A DNA stretch of 5,559 nucleotides from Actinomycetota bacterium (GTDB lineage: Bacteria > Actinomycetota > Thermoleophilia > Gaiellales > Gaiellaceae): the NCBI GenBank assembly GCA_005883235.1, contig VAYE01000171.1:1-5559 (forward strand), read 5' to 3'. Below, piece after piece: positions 5,290 through 5,559 of the stretch. The notes under the pieces are model-generated. The model was not told the origin of the DNA. It ran no database searches and saw nothing but the letters and a program-made list of their open reading frames with translations. How positions within the stretch are numbered: the stretch's first letter is position 1; the number at the start of each line of letters is the position of its first letter. The position numbers and the translations under genes were made by a program.

Positions 5290-5559
5290 ATGATCCCGGA
5301 GACGAACTACACCTCGGGCGAGGATTACGAGATCGAGTTCCTCGGCTACCGGTTTGCCTTCAACGCCTTCGACTTCGAGCAACGGGTGACCGCTGCCGGC
5401 GTCAAGCTCGGGCTCCTCGAGGGGAACGAGCTCGACGACGACGAGACCGCGGATCTCGTCGAGCTCGTCCACCGAGGGCTGATCGACGAGCCGCGGAGCG
5501 GGCTCGGCCGATACGTCGTCCGGCACTGGGAACGCGTGGCGCTCGTGGACGGCGAGTCA
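5290..5559 (+). CDS. Hypothetical acidic protein, 3'-partial (N-terminal 90 residues)
   Basis: An ATG at 5290 opens a frame with no stop to the right edge, giving 90 residues with strongly GC-biased third positions. The product is acidic and soluble-looking, with no signal peptide or membrane segment. It starts MIPETNYTSGEDYEIEFLGY, has an aromatic stretch (YRFAFNAFDFEQRV, about 20-33), then an acidic patch (NELDDDET, about 48-55). A helical ADLVELVHRGLID segment follows, and the visible part ends RYVVRHWERVALVDGES. I recognise no family and no catalytic motif. It diverges from the small membrane gene across 132 bases. Reading this strand as coding explains why the long backward extension of the minus-strand frame is spurious. 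Confidence 0.7.
   Translation, partial: MIPETNYTSGEDYEIEFLGYRFAFNAFDFEQRVTAAGVKLGLLEGNELDDDETADLVELVHRGLIDEPRSGLGRYVVRHWERVALVDGES

Noticed and set aside
5158..5526. Long form of the minus-strand small membrane gene, starting at 5526 (215 residues)
   Set aside because: Its first 79 or so residues are antisense to the good plus-strand frame starting at 5290, the next part covers an intergenic region with hairpins, and the three-helix protein has a better start with AAGG at 5157.
1..5559. CRISPR arrays, tRNA or rRNA genes, insertion sequences, phage or defence genes
   Set aside because: I saw no regularly spaced repeats, cloverleaf-like segments, transposase motifs or known defence domains; the genes are mostly housekeeping or unrecognised.

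Overview
The window is high-GC bacterial chromosomal DNA with strongly GC-biased third codon positions. A long bifunctional-type Rel protein (HD, synthetase, TGS, zinc-finger/CC and ACT domains) sits next to RecJ. The protein styles, the GC content and the apparent leaderless starts suggest an actinobacterial lineage, possibly Thermoleophilia. That placement is inference from style, not from a marker gene.

Layout, left to right. (1) 1-360, plus strand: the 3' part of a small integral membrane protein that runs in from outside the window. (2) 361-600: a convergent intergenic region of hairpins. It has a long GC-rich terminator-like stem behind the membrane gene, and a cluster of short palindromes related to ATCCCTCGTTYGAGGGAC, one of which abuts the rel stop codon. 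(3) 601-2697, minus: the (p)ppGpp synthetase/hydrolase Rel. (4) 2698-2926: a gap holding the putative rel promoter and a candidate small Arg-rich ORF on the plus strand (2784-2930). (5) 2927-4795, minus: RecJ single-strand exonuclease. (6) 4879-5157, minus: a 92-residue protein with three membrane segments. (7) 5158-5289: a divergent intergenic region with a hairpin and a candidate promoter. (8) 5290 to the right edge, plus: the N-terminal 90 residues of an unrecognised acidic soluble protein.

The minus-strand genes run in the order small membrane protein, recJ, rel. RecJ serves DNA repair and Rel serves the stringent response. Their adjacency echoes the recJ/apt/rel neighbourhoods of other Gram-positive bacteria, but apt is absent here and each gene has its own possible promoter.

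The most notable observation is inside Rel. The hydrolase half keeps all its catalytic residues. The synthetase domain lacks, in frame, about 38 residues that normally carry the RFKD motif and the nucleotide-stacking Tyr region, with clean family-like sequence on both sides of the junction. As read, the protein should hydrolyse (p)ppGpp but not make it, unless the gap is an assembly artefact. A second pattern is that four gene starts have a TANNNT hexamer 6-9 bases upstream, and three of them have no well-placed Shine-Dalgarno, which points to leaderless transcripts.
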